A stretch of 64,000 bases of DNA from Alphaproteobacteria bacterium (GCA_004213885.1 SGYL01000001.1:186001-250000), one strand, 5' to 3'; counted from the stretch's first letter, positions 27,890-37,690 are shown. The notes: generated by a model not told the origin, from the sequence alone. Translations and numbers: made by a program.

Positions 27890-29146
27890 TTAATTTTCTT
27901 CAAGTTTACTCATGCCTAATCTATTTATTAAAAGCATAACTGAGCTTACAAATAAACAAATTTCTATACCACCATAAGTGTATGATAATCCAGAAAACAA
28001 AGTTCCTATTAATCTTCCCGCTGCATTAGACATATAATAAAATCCAACATCTAAACTAACTCTTTTTTTATTTGTTAATTTTAAAATCAAAAATGAATGA
28101 AGAGATGAATTTATCGCGAAGAAAAAACAAAAAGCTAATAATATCATTATCGTAATTATTAAATTAAAATCATTATTATCTGGATATAATTTTAGTAAAA
28201 AAAATAAAATTATTGGGATTGGAAATAAATATAAACTCCAGTCTTTAGCAATTTTTACTGCAGAAAATTTTGAAATTTGATTACTTATTAATTTAGGTGT
28301 TAAAGCTTGAATAACTCCGTAGATTATTATCCATAATGCTAAAAATGTTCCAATAATAAAAAAAGCTTTTTTATTTTCATCCACAGATCCATCTGATAAA
28401 ATTGAATAAAAAAATATGGGCACTCCAACTACAAACCATACATCGCGAGCACCAAAAAGAAATACTCTACTAAGACTTAAATAATTAATATTTTTATTTT
28501 TAGAAAATACTTCAGAAAACTTCACCTTTTTATCTAAAGTACCTAAGTCTTTGGGCATAATTATATATGTAAGAGTAAGCACTAAAAACAAAATTATACT
28601 CATTATGATTAAAGAGTTTTGAAATTCAAATAAGTACAATAAAAGTCCACCAATAAAAAAACCTAACCCTTTAACTGTATTTTTTGAACCAGTCAAAAAG
28701 CTAACCCATTTGAAAAGTTTATTATTTTTTTCAGGAGCCAGTAATTTTACAGCACTTTTAGAACTCATTTTTGTTAAATCTTTGGAAACACCAGATAAGC
28801 CTTGTACAAACATAACAAAAATAACCGAAGCAAAAATAGTCCAGTTTTCATTAACTTGAGTTAATAATAATAAAGAAATTATTTGTAAAATTAATCCTGA
28901 ATAGAGTGTAACATTTAATCCAAATTTTGATGCAAGCCAACCAGCCGAAAGATTGGTTATAATTCCAGCAAATTCATATAATAAAAAAAGATACGCTAAT
29001 TGTATTGGATTGAAACCTAAAACATGAAAATGTAACAATACAAGCATCCTTAATGCGCCATCAGTCAGCATAAAAGACCAATAGGATATAGTTACTATAA
29101 AGTAAGAAAAAATATTTTTGTCTTTAAAGTTAATTGAGCCTAACAA
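27890..29146 (-). CDS. arsJ: ArsJ organoarsenical (1-arseno-3-phosphoglycerate) efflux transporter
   Basis: This 418-aa MFS protein has about 12 hydrophobic segments. Its text matches the ArsJ family closely: 'YWSFMLTDGALRMLVLLHFH' near residue 22, 'SGVSKDLTKMSSKSAVKLLAPE' near 125 and 'FKWVSFLTGSKNTVKGLGFFIGG' near 152. ArsJ exports 1-arseno-3-phosphoglycerate, the unstable product that GAPDH makes from arsenate, thereby removing arsenate from the cell. The partner GAPDH is encoded directly upstream with a 7-bp overlap, the arrangement known for arsJ loci. Confidence 0.93.
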   Translation of the reverse strand: MLGSINFKDKNIFSYFIVTISYWSFMLTDGALRMLVLLHFHVLGFNPIQLAYLFLLYEFAGIITNLSAGWLASKFGLNVTLYSGLILQIISLLLLTQVNENWTIFASVIFVMFVQGLSGVSKDLTKMSSKSAVKLLAPEKNNKLFKWVSFLTGSKNTVKGLGFFIGGLLLYLFEFQNSLIIMSIILFLVLTLTYIIMPKDLGTLDKKVKFSEVFSKNKNINYLSLSRVFLFGARDVWFVVGVPIFFYSILSDGSVDENKKAFFIIGTFLALWIIIYGVIQALTPKLISNQISKFSAVKIAKDWSLYLFPIPIILFFLLKLYPDNNDFNLIITIMILLAFCFFFAINSSLHSFLILKLTNKKRVSLDVGFYYMSNAAGRLIGTLFSGLSYTYGGIEICLFVSSVMLLINRLGMSKLEEN

Positions 29147-30147
29147 ATTGATTTTCCAACCATTTTAGCAATGTCAGCTAATCTATTTACATATCCCCAT
29201 TCATTATCATACCAAGTATAAACTTTTACATGGGTTTTATTGACTACCATTGTTGAGTCTGCGTCTACTATTGAGCTTCTTGGATCATTTAAGTAATCAG
29301 AGGAAACTAAAAGTTTTTCTTCATAACCAAGTATATTTATTAATTCATTTTTAGATGCTTCTTTAAAAAGCTCATTAACTTCTTCTTTAGAAGTATTTTT
29401 TTCAACTTCGAAAACACAGTCTGTTAATGAGGCATTAATAACAGGTACTCTGATAGCATGTCCATTTAATTTTCCTTTTAGCTCAGGATAAATGAGGTTA
29501 ATTGCTTTAGCAGAACCTGTAGTTGTTGGAATAAGATTTGTCATTGATGCTCTTGATCTTCTAAGGTTTGAAGAAGGTTTGTCAATTATTGTTTGGCTAT
29601 TTGTAATGTTATGGATTGTTGTAATTGATCCATGATTAATTTTAAGATTATCATGAATTACTTTAACAATTGGAGCTATGCAATTTGTAGTACAGCTTGC
29701 TCCTGTAATGATATTATGTTCATTATTATTATATAAATGATGATTAACGCCATAAACTAGATTTAATATTTTTGGATCATCTATTGGAGCAGAAATAATC
29801 ACCTTTTTAACGCCGTTTTTTAAGAACTTCTGTAAGTATTCAAAATTTTTGTTTTTCCCAGTACAATCAATCAAAACATCAATATTTGATAACTTTTCAA
29901 CATTTAAATTTTTATAATTTGTAAACTTAATGGTATAATTATCTATTTTCAAATTATCATTTTTGGCATGTACAACTTTATCCCATTTACCATGGATTGA
30001 ATCATGCATTAATAATTCAGAATTAATCTCTAGATCACCATTTATCTCGTTAACTAATTTGATAGATAAGCCTTCGTCAAATAAAATACGAAAAAGCAAT
30101 TTTCCTATTCTACCTAAACCATTGATTGCAAAATTAATTTTATCCAT
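29140..30147 (-). CDS. ArsJ-associated glyceraldehyde-3-phosphate dehydrogenase
   Basis: This 335-aa protein has the NAD motif 'INGLGRIGKLLFR' at residues ~8-20, the catalytic Cys in GASCTTNCIAP near 152, 'RRSRASMTNLIPTTTGSAKA' and the C-terminal 'WYDNEWGYVNRLAD'. All active-site hallmarks are present. In arsJ loci this enzyme uses arsenate in place of phosphate to form 1-arseno-3-phosphoglycerate for ArsJ export. Overlap with arsJ supports that role over central glycolysis, though a dual role cannot be excluded. The gap to the upstream hydratase-family gene is 47 bp, so the three are probably one transcript. Confidence 0.92.
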   Translation of the reverse strand: MDKINFAINGLGRIGKLLFRILFDEGLSIKLVNEINGDLEINSELLMHDSIHGKWDKVVHAKNDNLKIDNYTIKFTNYKNLNVEKLSNIDVLIDCTGKNKNFEYLQKFLKNGVKKVIISAPIDDPKILNLVYGVNHHLYNNNEHNIITGASCTTNCIAPIVKVIHDNLKINHGSITTIHNITNSQTIIDKPSSNLRRSRASMTNLIPTTTGSAKAINLIYPELKGKLNGHAIRVPVINASLTDCVFEVEKNTSKEEVNELFKEASKNELINILGYEEKLLVSSDYLNDPRSSIVDADSTMVVNKTHVKVYTWYDNEWGYVNRLADIAKMVGKSIC

Positions 30148-30194
30148 AAATCTTAATATTAATATAATATTACATTTTTATTAAAGGTTTAAAT

Positions 30195-30971
30195 TTAATC
30201 CCAATTCGGAGCTCTTTTTTCTAAAAATGCTTTTAAACCCTCTTGTGCATCTGGAGTAACCGTTGCATTACAAAAATCTTCAACAGCATTAGCGACACTT
30301 CTTCTATAATCGAGATCATTTGCTCTCATAAAGGCAGCTCTACTTAATTTCATAGAATTAGCTGATTTTTGAGAAAATATTAATGCTAATTTTTCTGCTT
30401 CTTCATTTAGTTTTGATTTAATAAAAAAATTATTAATGAGTCTCATTGATAATGCCTCTTTAGTTCCAAATGTTTGGCCACTAAAAAGTAGTTCAAACGC
30501 TTTATACCTACCTATAATTTTTGGCAAATGAATGAAATGTATAGCTGGTGGAAGTCCTAAATTTATCTCTGGGTAACCAAAAGATGCATCTTCTGAGGCT
30601 AAAATTACATCACAAGAAATAGCTAAAGTCATTCCACCACCTCTTGCAGAACCGTTAACAACAGCTATTGTTGGTTTTTCCATGTTATATTGTATATCCC
30701 AAAGTTTGACGTACAGTCTTTCAAGAAATTCTCTTACTTTTAAAATTGGTTTATCAATAAGAATGTCTAAATCTAAACCAGCGCAAAATATTTTTTCAAG
30801 ATTACTTTTTATTAATACTGCTTTTACAGTCTTGTCATTTTTTGCTAATTCTAACGCGCTTAATATTTCATCTAGAAGCTTAATATTAAAAGCATTAATC
30901 GGAGGACGATTTATAATTATTTCTGAAATAGGGGACTTGATTTGATAATTTAAAAATTGAAATTCTTGCAA
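30195..30971 (-). CDS. Enoyl-CoA hydratase/isomerase-family protein
   Basis: This 258-aa protein has a crotonase fold. The oxyanion-hole segments are 'FCAGLDLDIL' near residue 61 and 'VNGSARGGGMTLAISCD' near 105. The catalytic-loop region is 'EINLGLPPAIHFIHLPKIIG' near 135, where the usual second Glu is not evident. It may be an isomerase, hydratase or other CoA-acyl enzyme. It is the first gene of the leftward unit leading to gapdh-arsJ and shares its 142-bp upstream gap with pstS. A link between CoA chemistry and arsenate removal is not obvious, and it may be a passenger. Confidence 0.8.
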   Translation of the reverse strand: MQEFQFLNYQIKSPISEIIINRPPINAFNIKLLDEILSALELAKNDKTVKAVLIKSNLEKIFCAGLDLDILIDKPILKVREFLERLYVKLWDIQYNMEKPTIAVVNGSARGGGMTLAISCDVILASEDASFGYPEINLGLPPAIHFIHLPKIIGRYKAFELLFSGQTFGTKEALSMRLINNFFIKSKLNEEAEKLALIFSQKSANSMKLSRAAFMRANDLDYRRSVANAVEDFCNATVTPDAQEGLKAFLEKRAPNWD

Positions 30972-31031
30972 TTTGCTATCCAGTTTGTTTTTAGTTATCT
31001 GATATATTTTTATAAAAGGTCAAATTTACGT

Positions 31032-31049
31032 TTGTAACAAAAATGTAAT
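31032..31049 (+). promoter_or_regulatory. PHO box upstream of pstS
   Basis: TTGTAAC (31032-31038), a 4-base spacer and ATGTAAT (31043-31049) have the 7-4-7 direct-repeat layout of PhoB sites (consensus CTGTCAT-N4-CTGTCAC). A TATATT -10-like hexamer lies at 31060-31065, 10 bp downstream, the spacing of PhoB-activated promoters. The site lies in the gap shared with the divergent hydratase-gapdh-arsJ unit. Confidence 0.65.
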
Positions 31050-31113
31050 ATTTTTTTAATATATTCGCAATACGAATCATTCATACAACAATCATAATTT
31101 TTATGGAGTATTT

Positions 31114-32142
31114 ATGTTAAAAAAATTGATTACTGCTGGTTTTGTACTTGCTTTAAGTACGACAGCATCAAATGCAAGAGAGCAAATTAGTATTGCAGGT
31201 TCATCTACAGTATTGCCCTTTGCAACGATAATTGCTGAAACTTTTGGTAAAGATCCAACAATTAAAACACCTGTCGTAGAATCTGGTGGTTCCTCAGTTG
31301 GAAAAAAGGGTGTTTGTGAAGGTATTGGTACTAAATTTATCGATATTGGTAATGCATCTTCAAGAATGAAAACTAAGGAATTAGCTTTTTGTGATAAAAA
31401 TAAAGTTAAGTTAACTGAGATTAAGGTAGGTTACGATGGAATAGTTGTTGCTAATTCAAAAAAGGGTAAAGTTTTAAATATATCAAAATCTGATTTAGGT
31501 AAGGCGCTTACTGCTAAAGTGGCTATTAATGGAAAAATGGTTGATAATCCATATAAAAAATGGAGCGATATAAACCCTGCATTACCTAATGTAGAGATTA
31601 GAGTTTATGGACCGCCAACAACTTCTGGTACAAGAGCTTCTTACGCTGAAATGGTTAATGAAAAAGGTTATTGTAAAAAAGATAAAGATGCAAAAGCTGC
31701 TTTAAAGGCCGCTGGTATGAAAGCAAAAAAATGTCGTGCAATGAGAACTGACGGTGCTTTTATTGAAGCTGGTGAACAGGATAATCTAATTGTACAGAAG
31801 CTTCAAGAAGATCCAAATGCATATGGTATCTTTGGGTTTTCATACTTAGATCAAAACTCTGATACGCTTCAAGGTGCTATCATAAGTAAAACAGCTCCAA
31901 CTTTTGAAAACATTGCAGGTAATAACTACTCTGTATCAAGAGCTCTTTATTTTTATGTTAAACATCAACACATGGGCGTCATAAAAGGTATTGATAAATA
32001 CATGGATAAATGGGTAGCTAATTGGGGTGATGATGGTATGTTAGCTGATGCTGGCATGATACCAATGCCTGCTGCAGAAAGAGCAAAATATGCTAAGGCA
32101 ATGAAAGAGCTTCCAGTTTTAACTGCAGATATGTTAAAATAA
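31114..32142 (+). CDS. pstS: Phosphate ABC transporter substrate-binding protein PstS
   Basis: This 342-aa protein has a signal peptide (cleavage after residue 21, SNA-R). It has the phosphate-binding opening 'ISIAGSSTVLPFATIIAE', then 'VVESGGSSVGKKGVCEG' and 'GPPTTSGTRASYAEM', which are conserved phosphate contacts in PstS. It captures phosphate in the periplasm for PstCAB. It stands first in the operon behind a PHO box, and a stem-loop separates it from pstC. Confidence 0.95.
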   Translation: MLKKLITAGFVLALSTTASNAREQISIAGSSTVLPFATIIAETFGKDPTIKTPVVESGGSSVGKKGVCEGIGTKFIDIGNASSRMKTKELAFCDKNKVKLTEIKVGYDGIVVANSKKGKVLNISKSDLGKALTAKVAINGKMVDNPYKKWSDINPALPNVEIRVYGPPTTSGTRASYAEMVNEKGYCKKDKDAKAALKAAGMKAKKCRAMRTDGAFIEAGEQDNLIVQKLQEDPNAYGIFGFSYLDQNSDTLQGAIISKTAPTFENIAGNNYSVSRALYFYVKHQHMGVIKGIDKYMDKWVANWGDDGMLADAGMIPMPAAERAKYAKAMKELPVLTADMLK

Positions 32143-32156
32143 ACTTATAAACTTGT

Positions 32157-32182
32157 GGGGCTACTGTGTTTATGGTAGCCTC
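32157..32182 (+). terminator. Stem-loop between pstS and pstC
   Basis: GGGGCTAC (32157-32164) pairs with GTAGCCTC (32175-32182), eight pairs with one G-U and a 10-base loop, followed by a T-rich stretch (atctttatttt). It is a likely partial terminator or mRNA stabiliser setting PstS above the permeases. Confidence 0.55.
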
Positions 32183-32208
32183 ATCTTTATTTTAGAGGGG
32201 GCAAATAA

Positions 32209-33594
32209 GTGAACGAATATTCATTGCTTATAATTCTCCTTCTAATTTCAACACTCTGGTTTTATTTTGGAAATAAAACCGCCTTGTCTCTCAAAAACAA
32301 ACAATTAAAACTAAATTCTTTACCTCATTATTATGGTATTTATGTAGCTCTTTATTCTTTTATACCTGCACTTTTTTCGTACCTATTGATACTAGTATTT
32401 GATGGGATTTTATTTTCTAATTTAATTATGGAATTTATTCCAAAAGAAATTTTGAATTCTCCTGATTTTAATAAAATAATTGTACTTGCGCAGATTGATA
32501 ACGCAGTTAGAGGTATTTACTTTGGAGAACAACCTGATTGGGTAGCTGTAGCTTCAAATCAAATGATTGAATGGAATTATCAATCTTTAATTTTAAATTT
32601 TTTCTGTTCAATTTCTTTAGCTTTAGGATTTGGATATTTGGGTTTTAAAAACATAAACGAAGAATTTAGATCAAGAAATTCTGTTGAAAAAATTATTATT
32701 TCTCTTTTAGGACTTAGTTCAATCATAGCAATTTTAACAACAATAGGAATTGTGTTTTCTGTGATTTTTGAGTCATTACGTTTTTTTGCTATTATACCTG
32801 CGTCAGAATTTCTATTTGGATTAACATGGAACCCACAATTTGAAGGAGCTGAACGAGCGGGTTCCGGACAAGAAGGTTTGGCTACATATGGTTCAGTTCC
32901 ACTGTTTGTAGGGACTTTTTTAATATCTCTAATAGCTCTATGTGTTTCAGTTCCAATTGGATTATTTAGCGCTGTTTATTTATCTGAATATGCAAATAAG
33001 AATGAACGATCAATCTTTAAACCTTTACTTGAAATTTTAGCTGGTATACCGACTGTAGTTTACGGTTTTTTTGCTGCATTAACTGTTGCTCCATTAATGA
33101 GAAATGGTGGCTCTCTTATTGGTTTAGATGTTGCTTCTGAATCAGCTTTAGCTGCAGGGTTTGTTATGGGCATCATGATTATTCCTTTTATATCTTCATT
33201 GTCTGATGATGTAATTAATGCCGTGCCACAGTCTCTTAGAGATGCTGGGTATGGTTTAGGCTCTACAAAAAATGAAGTAATAACAAATGTAATAATTCCT
33301 GCAGCCTTACCAGGAATTATTGCAAGTATTATTTTGGCAGTGTCAAGAGCAATTGGAGAAACCATGATCGTTGTAATGGCAGCTGGCCTTGCTGCTAATC
33401 TATCTTTTAATCCGCTTGATGCAGTGACTACTGTTACTGCTCAAATTGTTACTATTTTAGTTGGCGATCAAGAGTTTGAATCTGCAAAGACTTTATCAGC
33501 ATTTGCACTAGCATTAACTTTGATTGTAATAACACTAATTTTAAATTTTTACGCGTTACATGTAGTAAAAAAATATCGAGAACAGTATGAATAA
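32209..33594 (+). CDS. pstC: Phosphate ABC transporter permease PstC
   Basis: The start is GTG at 32209, preceded by a strong GAGGGGG site. The 461-aa product has an N-terminal ~190-residue extension with extra membrane segments. The ABC-permease core follows, 'PLLEILAGIPTVVYGFFAAL' near 275 and the EAA-like 'SLRDAGYGLGSTKNEVI' near 343. Extended PstC proteins are common in alphaproteobacteria. It overlaps pstA by eight bases. It forms the phosphate channel with PstA. Confidence 0.93.
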   Translation: MNEYSLLIILLLISTLWFYFGNKTALSLKNKQLKLNSLPHYYGIYVALYSFIPALFSYLLILVFDGILFSNLIMEFIPKEILNSPDFNKIIVLAQIDNAVRGIYFGEQPDWVAVASNQMIEWNYQSLILNFFCSISLALGFGYLGFKNINEEFRSRNSVEKIIISLLGLSSIIAILTTIGIVFSVIFESLRFFAIIPASEFLFGLTWNPQFEGAERAGSGQEGLATYGSVPLFVGTFLISLIALCVSVPIGLFSAVYLSEYANKNERSIFKPLLEILAGIPTVVYGFFAALTVAPLMRNGGSLIGLDVASESALAAGFVMGIMIIPFISSLSDDVINAVPQSLRDAGYGLGSTKNEVITNVIIPAALPGIIASIILAVSRAIGETMIVVMAAGLAANLSFNPLDAVTTVTAQIVTILVGDQEFESAKTLSAFALALTLIVITLILNFYALHVVKKYREQYE

Positions 33595-34891
33595 CAATAA
33601 ACCAAAAATACTAACAGCAAATGAAGCTAGCAAGATCGTTGAATCCTCTGTTATAAAACGAAGAAAAAAAGATGCTAGATTAAAAACATACGGTAGAATT
33701 GCTATAGGATTAGCAGTCAGTTTTTTAATTTTTTTATTTGTTTCAATATTTTCTAAGGGTATTCCTGGTTTTTTTCAATACTATGTTACTTTGGATGTTT
33801 ATTTAGATAGAGATAGACTTGATCCAAAAGGAGATCTTTCACCAGTATCTCTTTATAATGGTGATGCTCGGTCAATAGTTATTGAATCGCTATATAAGGT
33901 TATAAATCCTAAAGGTAGAAAAGAAAAAAAAGCTGCAAAAAAAATTATATCGACTAACGCTGATGTAAGAATATCTAAAATGGTTTTAGATGACCCAAAT
34001 ATTCTAGGTAAAACCATTCCAATAACTTTTGCTGTTGATGATGATATAGATAGTTTTTTAAGAGGATATATTAAAAGAGACACACCATCTTCAGAGAGAC
34101 GGATTAATGACACAGTAATAAAATTTGTTGATAAGTTATCTGCTGAAAATAGAATCTCTTACAAGTTTAGTGATTATATTTTGACAGGAAGTGCTTCAAG
34201 ATCTCCAGAAATAGCTGGGATAAAAGGTGCTTTTATTGGCTCAATGTTAACTTTAGCAGTTTGCTTTATCATCGCGTTCCCTTTAGGAGTTGCAACAGCG
34301 GTCTATTTAGAGGAATTTGCTCCAAAAAATAGGATAACCGAAATTATTGAGGTTAATATCAACAATTTAGCTGCAGTCCCTTCAGTTGTCTTTGGTATCT
34401 TAGGTCTGGCAATATTTATAGGTATATTTGGAATGCCAAGATCTATTCCGTTACTAGGTGGCATGGTCCTTGCCTTGATGACATTACCAACAATAATCAT
34501 ATCTTCTAGGGCTGCAATTAGGGCAGTTCCTCCAAGTATAAAAGATGCTGCTTATGGAATAGGAGCCTCTAAGTTACAAACTATTTTTCATCATGTTTTA
34601 CCTTTAGCTATGCCAGGAATGCTTACTGGAACAATAATTGGTATGGCACAAGCATTAGGTGAAACAGCTCCATTGTTAATGATTGGAATGGTTGCATTTA
34701 TTGTTGATATTCCAGGAGGTGTTACTGATCCAGGCACAGTTCTTCCTGTACAAATTTTCATGTGGGCTGATTTTGCAGAGAGAATGTTTATTCAAAAAAC
34801 TAGTTCAGCAATAATTGTTTTATTAGTTTTTCTAATTTTTATGAATGCAGCTGCAGTAATTCTTAGAAAAAAACTAGAAAGAAGATGGTAG
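33587..34891 (+). CDS. pstA: Phosphate ABC transporter permease PstA
   Basis: This 434-aa protein has one membrane helix at ~42-62 and then a ~150-residue soluble domain (with Lys-rich and Asp-rich stretches), which is the alphaproteobacterial-type insertion. The permease core follows, with 'NNLAAVPSVVFGILGL' near 257 and 'IKDAAYGIGASKLQTI' near 317. It partners PstC and docks PstB. It is followed by pstB after six bases. Confidence 0.93.
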   Translation: MNNNKPKILTANEASKIVESSVIKRRKKDARLKTYGRIAIGLAVSFLIFLFVSIFSKGIPGFFQYYVTLDVYLDRDRLDPKGDLSPVSLYNGDARSIVIESLYKVINPKGRKEKKAAKKIISTNADVRISKMVLDDPNILGKTIPITFAVDDDIDSFLRGYIKRDTPSSERRINDTVIKFVDKLSAENRISYKFSDYILTGSASRSPEIAGIKGAFIGSMLTLAVCFIIAFPLGVATAVYLEEFAPKNRITEIIEVNINNLAAVPSVVFGILGLAIFIGIFGMPRSIPLLGGMVLALMTLPTIIISSRAAIRAVPPSIKDAAYGIGASKLQTIFHHVLPLAMPGMLTGTIIGMAQALGETAPLLMIGMVAFIVDIPGGVTDPGTVLPVQIFMWADFAERMFIQKTSSAIIVLLVFLIFMNAAAVILRKKLERRW

Positions 34892-34897
34892 GAAATT

Positions 34898-35716
34898 ATG
34901 GTTATTAATTCAAATATAAATAATGTAAAAACAAAAACTATTGGAGAAATTTTTTCTAAAGATCCTAAAATTATCTGTAGGCATGTTGATGTATTCTATG
35001 GAGACAAACAAGCTATTAAAGATGTTTCAATAGACATATCATCTAGAGAAATTATCTCATTCATAGGACCCTCAGGGTGTGGTAAATCAACTTTCTTAAG
35101 GTGTTTAAATAGAATGAATGACACAATAGATACTTGTAAAGTCAAAGGAACTATTTTACTTGATAAAGACGACATATATGATGAAAAAATTGACGTAGTA
35201 CCTTTAAGAGCAAAAATAGGCATGGTTTTTCAAAAACCAAATCCATTTCCAAAATCAATATATGAAAATGTAGCATACGGTCCTAGAATTCATGGACTTT
35301 CATCATCGAAAGAAGAGTTAGATTTTATTGTTGAAAACTCATTAAAAGATTCTGGTTTATGGCAAGAGGTTAAAGATAGACTAAATTCCCCTGGAACAGG
35401 TTTGTCTGGTGGACAACAGCAAAGGTTATGCATAGCAAGAGCTATTGCAGTTAGTCCTGAAATTATTTTAATGGATGAACCTTGTTCTGCTTTAGATCCT
35501 ATAGCAACTGCAAAAATAGAAGAGTTAATAAATCAATTAGGTAAAAATTATTCTATAGTAATTGTTACGCATTCAATGCAACAAGCTGCTAGAATATCTC
35601 AAAGAACTGCTTATTTTCATTTAGGTGAATTAATTGAAGTTGGAGAAACAAAAAAAATATTTACAAGGCCTAAAGACAAACAGACAGAAGCATACATATC
35701 TGGTAGAATAGGATAA
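34898..35716 (+). CDS. pstB: Phosphate ABC transporter ATPase PstB
   Basis: This 272-aa protein carries the PstB-specific text '[16 protein letters not shown]'. It has Walker [10 protein letters not shown] near residue 58, '[23 protein letters not shown]' at the Q-loop, signature [14 protein letters not shown] near 168, Walker B '[12 protein letters not shown]' near 188 and the H-loop THS. It energises phosphate import. The next gene is phoU after nine bases, with an AAGGAG site. Confidence 0.95.
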   Translation: MVINSNINNVKTKTIGEIFSKDPKIICRHVDVFYGDKQAIKDVSIDISSREIISFIGPSGCGKSTFLRCLNRMNDTIDTCKVKGTILLDKDDIYDEKIDVVPLRAKIGMVFQKPNPFPKSIYENVAYGPRIHGLSSSKEELDFIVENSLKDSGLWQEVKDRLNSPGTGLSGGQQQRLCIARAIAVSPEIILMDEPCSALDPIATAKIEELINQLGKNYSIVIVTHSMQQAARISQRTAYFHLGELIEVGETKKIFTRPKDKQTEAYISGRIG

Positions 35717-35725
35717 GGAGAAAAA

Positions 35726-36433
35726 ATGAGTAACGAACATATTCTGTCATCTTTTGATGATGATCTTAAAAAATTAAACAAAAATTTACTTAAACTAGCG
35801 AGACTTGCAATTGAACAGTTTGTAAACTCAATTGATAATTTTTCAACTCAAAATATCGAAGAAATTGATAAGTTAATTTCTAGAGATAAAAATTTAGACG
35901 ATTTGGATGAAAAAATTCAACAATTAGGATTTGAAATAATTGCCTTAAGATCTCCTCAAGCAGAAGATTTAAGAAGAGTTATATCTGCTTTAAAGATATC
36001 AACAATTTTTGAAAGAATTGGTGATTATTCAAGAAATATTTCCAATAGAACAAAAGCATTATGTGAAATTAGTTCTGATGATACTCCAGGTGTAAATATT
36101 GGAAAAATGGGACTTGTAACTCAAGAGATGTTAGAAGATGTAATTATAGCTTATAATGATAAAGACAGTGATTTAAGTGTTAAAGTTAGAGATACTGATG
36201 TAGTAATAGATAAAATGAATACAAAACTTTACCAGGAAGTTCTTGCATCAATGAGCAGAAATAAAAAAAATATTGTCAGTGGGACTCATATTTTATTTAT
36301 TGCAAAAAGTATTGAAAGAGTTGGAGATTATGTAACTGATATAGCAGAGCATAATTATTTTTTGATTAATGGTAAGCCATTAAGTGATGAAAGGCCTAAA
36401 GCTGATAAAACAAGCCTTTATGGCATAGATTAA
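35726..36433 (+). CDS. phoU: Phosphate signalling protein PhoU
   Basis: This 235-aa all-helical protein has two PhoU repeats. Their metal-binding E-x-x-x-D segments are visible as 'FERIGDYSRNIS' near residue 95 and 'IERVGDYVTDIAEH' near 198. PhoU links the Pst transporter to the PhoR sensor and represses the Pho regulon when phosphate is plentiful. Last gene of the pst operon; the phoBR pair is not in this window. Confidence 0.94.
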   Translation: MSNEHILSSFDDDLKKLNKNLLKLARLAIEQFVNSIDNFSTQNIEEIDKLISRDKNLDDLDEKIQQLGFEIIALRSPQAEDLRRVISALKISTIFERIGDYSRNISNRTKALCEISSDDTPGVNIGKMGLVTQEMLEDVIIAYNDKDSDLSVKVRDTDVVIDKMNTKLYQEVLASMSRNKKNIVSGTHILFIAKSIERVGDYVTDIAEHNYFLINGKPLSDERPKADKTSLYGID

Positions 36434-36441
36434 AATAAATA

Positions 36442-37680
36442 TTGAATAAAAATATTGTAATAGTTGGAGCAGGAATTACTGGATTATCAGCTGGGTTGCA
36501 ATTATTGAGAGGTGGGGTTGCAGTAACTCTAATAGATAGAGTTGATATTGGAAGTGAAAAACAGACTTCTTACGGTAATGCTGGTTTGTTAGCTGCTTCC
36601 TCAATTATACCACTATCATCTCCTGGATTAGTTAAAAATTTACCGTTTTATTTATTTTCAAAATCCTCTCCTTTGTTTTTAAAATATTCATATTTGCCAA
36701 AATTATTACCTTGGTTAATTTCTTTTTTAAAAAATTCACAAAAACATAATTTTACAAATATCATAAAAAATCTTCATCAACTCACCTATGACACAGTAGA
36801 GCAACATGTTGCTTTAACCAAAAATACCAAAGCATCAAAATTCATAAATAAAGGAAAAATTTCAATGATTTTTAGAGATCAAAGTGAGATTTTAAAAAGT
36901 AAATCTGATTTTGAGATTAGAAAAAAATATGGATTTAATTTTAAAAATTTAAGTGATTATGAATTTACTAGTCAATACAATTTTTTATCAAATAATTATA
37001 ATAGTGCTGTTGAATTTTATGATCATGGTTGGATTTCATCACCAAAAAAATATCTCGAAGCTTTAAAAAAAGAGTTTATTTCTTTAGGAGGCATGTTTAA
37101 AAAAGCAGAGGTCACTTCAATATCAAACAATGAGGTGATATTAAAAGATAATGATATTATTTCTGCAGTTAAAATACTTATTTGTTCAGGAGTTTGGTCC
37201 AAAAAACTATTAAAAAATATTAAACACAAGGTTAATATAGAAGCTGAAAGAGGTTTTCATATCGTACTAAAAAAAGTTAATTTTATGCCACCTAATCCAT
37301 TAATGATAATCGACAAAAAAATTGCAATTACGCCAATGGAAGATACATTAAGGTTCGCAGGAATAGTAGATTTTTCAGGTGTTGATGCACCCGCTAATAA
37401 GTCTCGATATGATTACATACGAACCTTAATTAAATATATTATTCCTTCTTTAACTTGGAAAGAAGAAGATCTTTGGATGGGACAAAGGCCTTCAACTTCT
37501 GATAGTTTACCAGTTTTAGGACAATCTAATTCTATGAAAAATGTTTACTTTGCATTTGGAGGCCAACATGTTGGCCTTACAATTGGTCCTAAATTAGGAA
37601 AATTAGTTTCAGATTTGATTTTAAACAAAAAAACGAATATAAATTTAGAACCTTATTCTCAGCATAGATTTAATAATTGA
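36442..37680 (+). CDS. FAD-dependent D-amino-acid dehydrogenase-like oxidoreductase (DadA family)
   Basis: The start is TTG at 36442, eight bases after the phoU stop, with no clear ribosome site. The 412-aa protein opens with the FAD motif 'IVIVGAGITGLSAGLQLL' and ends with 'YFAFGGQHVGLTIGPKLGKLVSDLI', where DAO/DadA enzymes bind flavin. The middle has 'RPSTSDSLPVLGQS', typical of DadA. The family oxidises D-amino acids or related imino acids. It may be read through from pst, but functional linkage is unclear. The exact substrate is not readable. Confidence 0.85.
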   Translation: MNKNIVIVGAGITGLSAGLQLLRGGVAVTLIDRVDIGSEKQTSYGNAGLLAASSIIPLSSPGLVKNLPFYLFSKSSPLFLKYSYLPKLLPWLISFLKNSQKHNFTNIIKNLHQLTYDTVEQHVALTKNTKASKFINKGKISMIFRDQSEILKSKSDFEIRKKYGFNFKNLSDYEFTSQYNFLSNNYNSAVEFYDHGWISSPKKYLEALKKEFISLGGMFKKAEVTSISNNEVILKDNDIISAVKILICSGVWSKKLLKNIKHKVNIEAERGFHIVLKKVNFMPPNPLMIIDKKIAITPMEDTLRFAGIVDFSGVDAPANKSRYDYIRTLIKYIIPSLTWKEEDLWMGQRPSTSDSLPVLGQSNSMKNVYFAFGGQHVGLTIGPKLGKLVSDLILNKKTNINLEPYSQHRFNN

Positions 37681-37690
37681 GTATAAAAAC

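Noticed and set aside
29140-30147. Ordinary glycolytic gapA
   Set aside because: Overlap with arsJ and the matching strand make the arsenate-linked role the better reading; the window shows no pgk or other glycolytic gene nearby.
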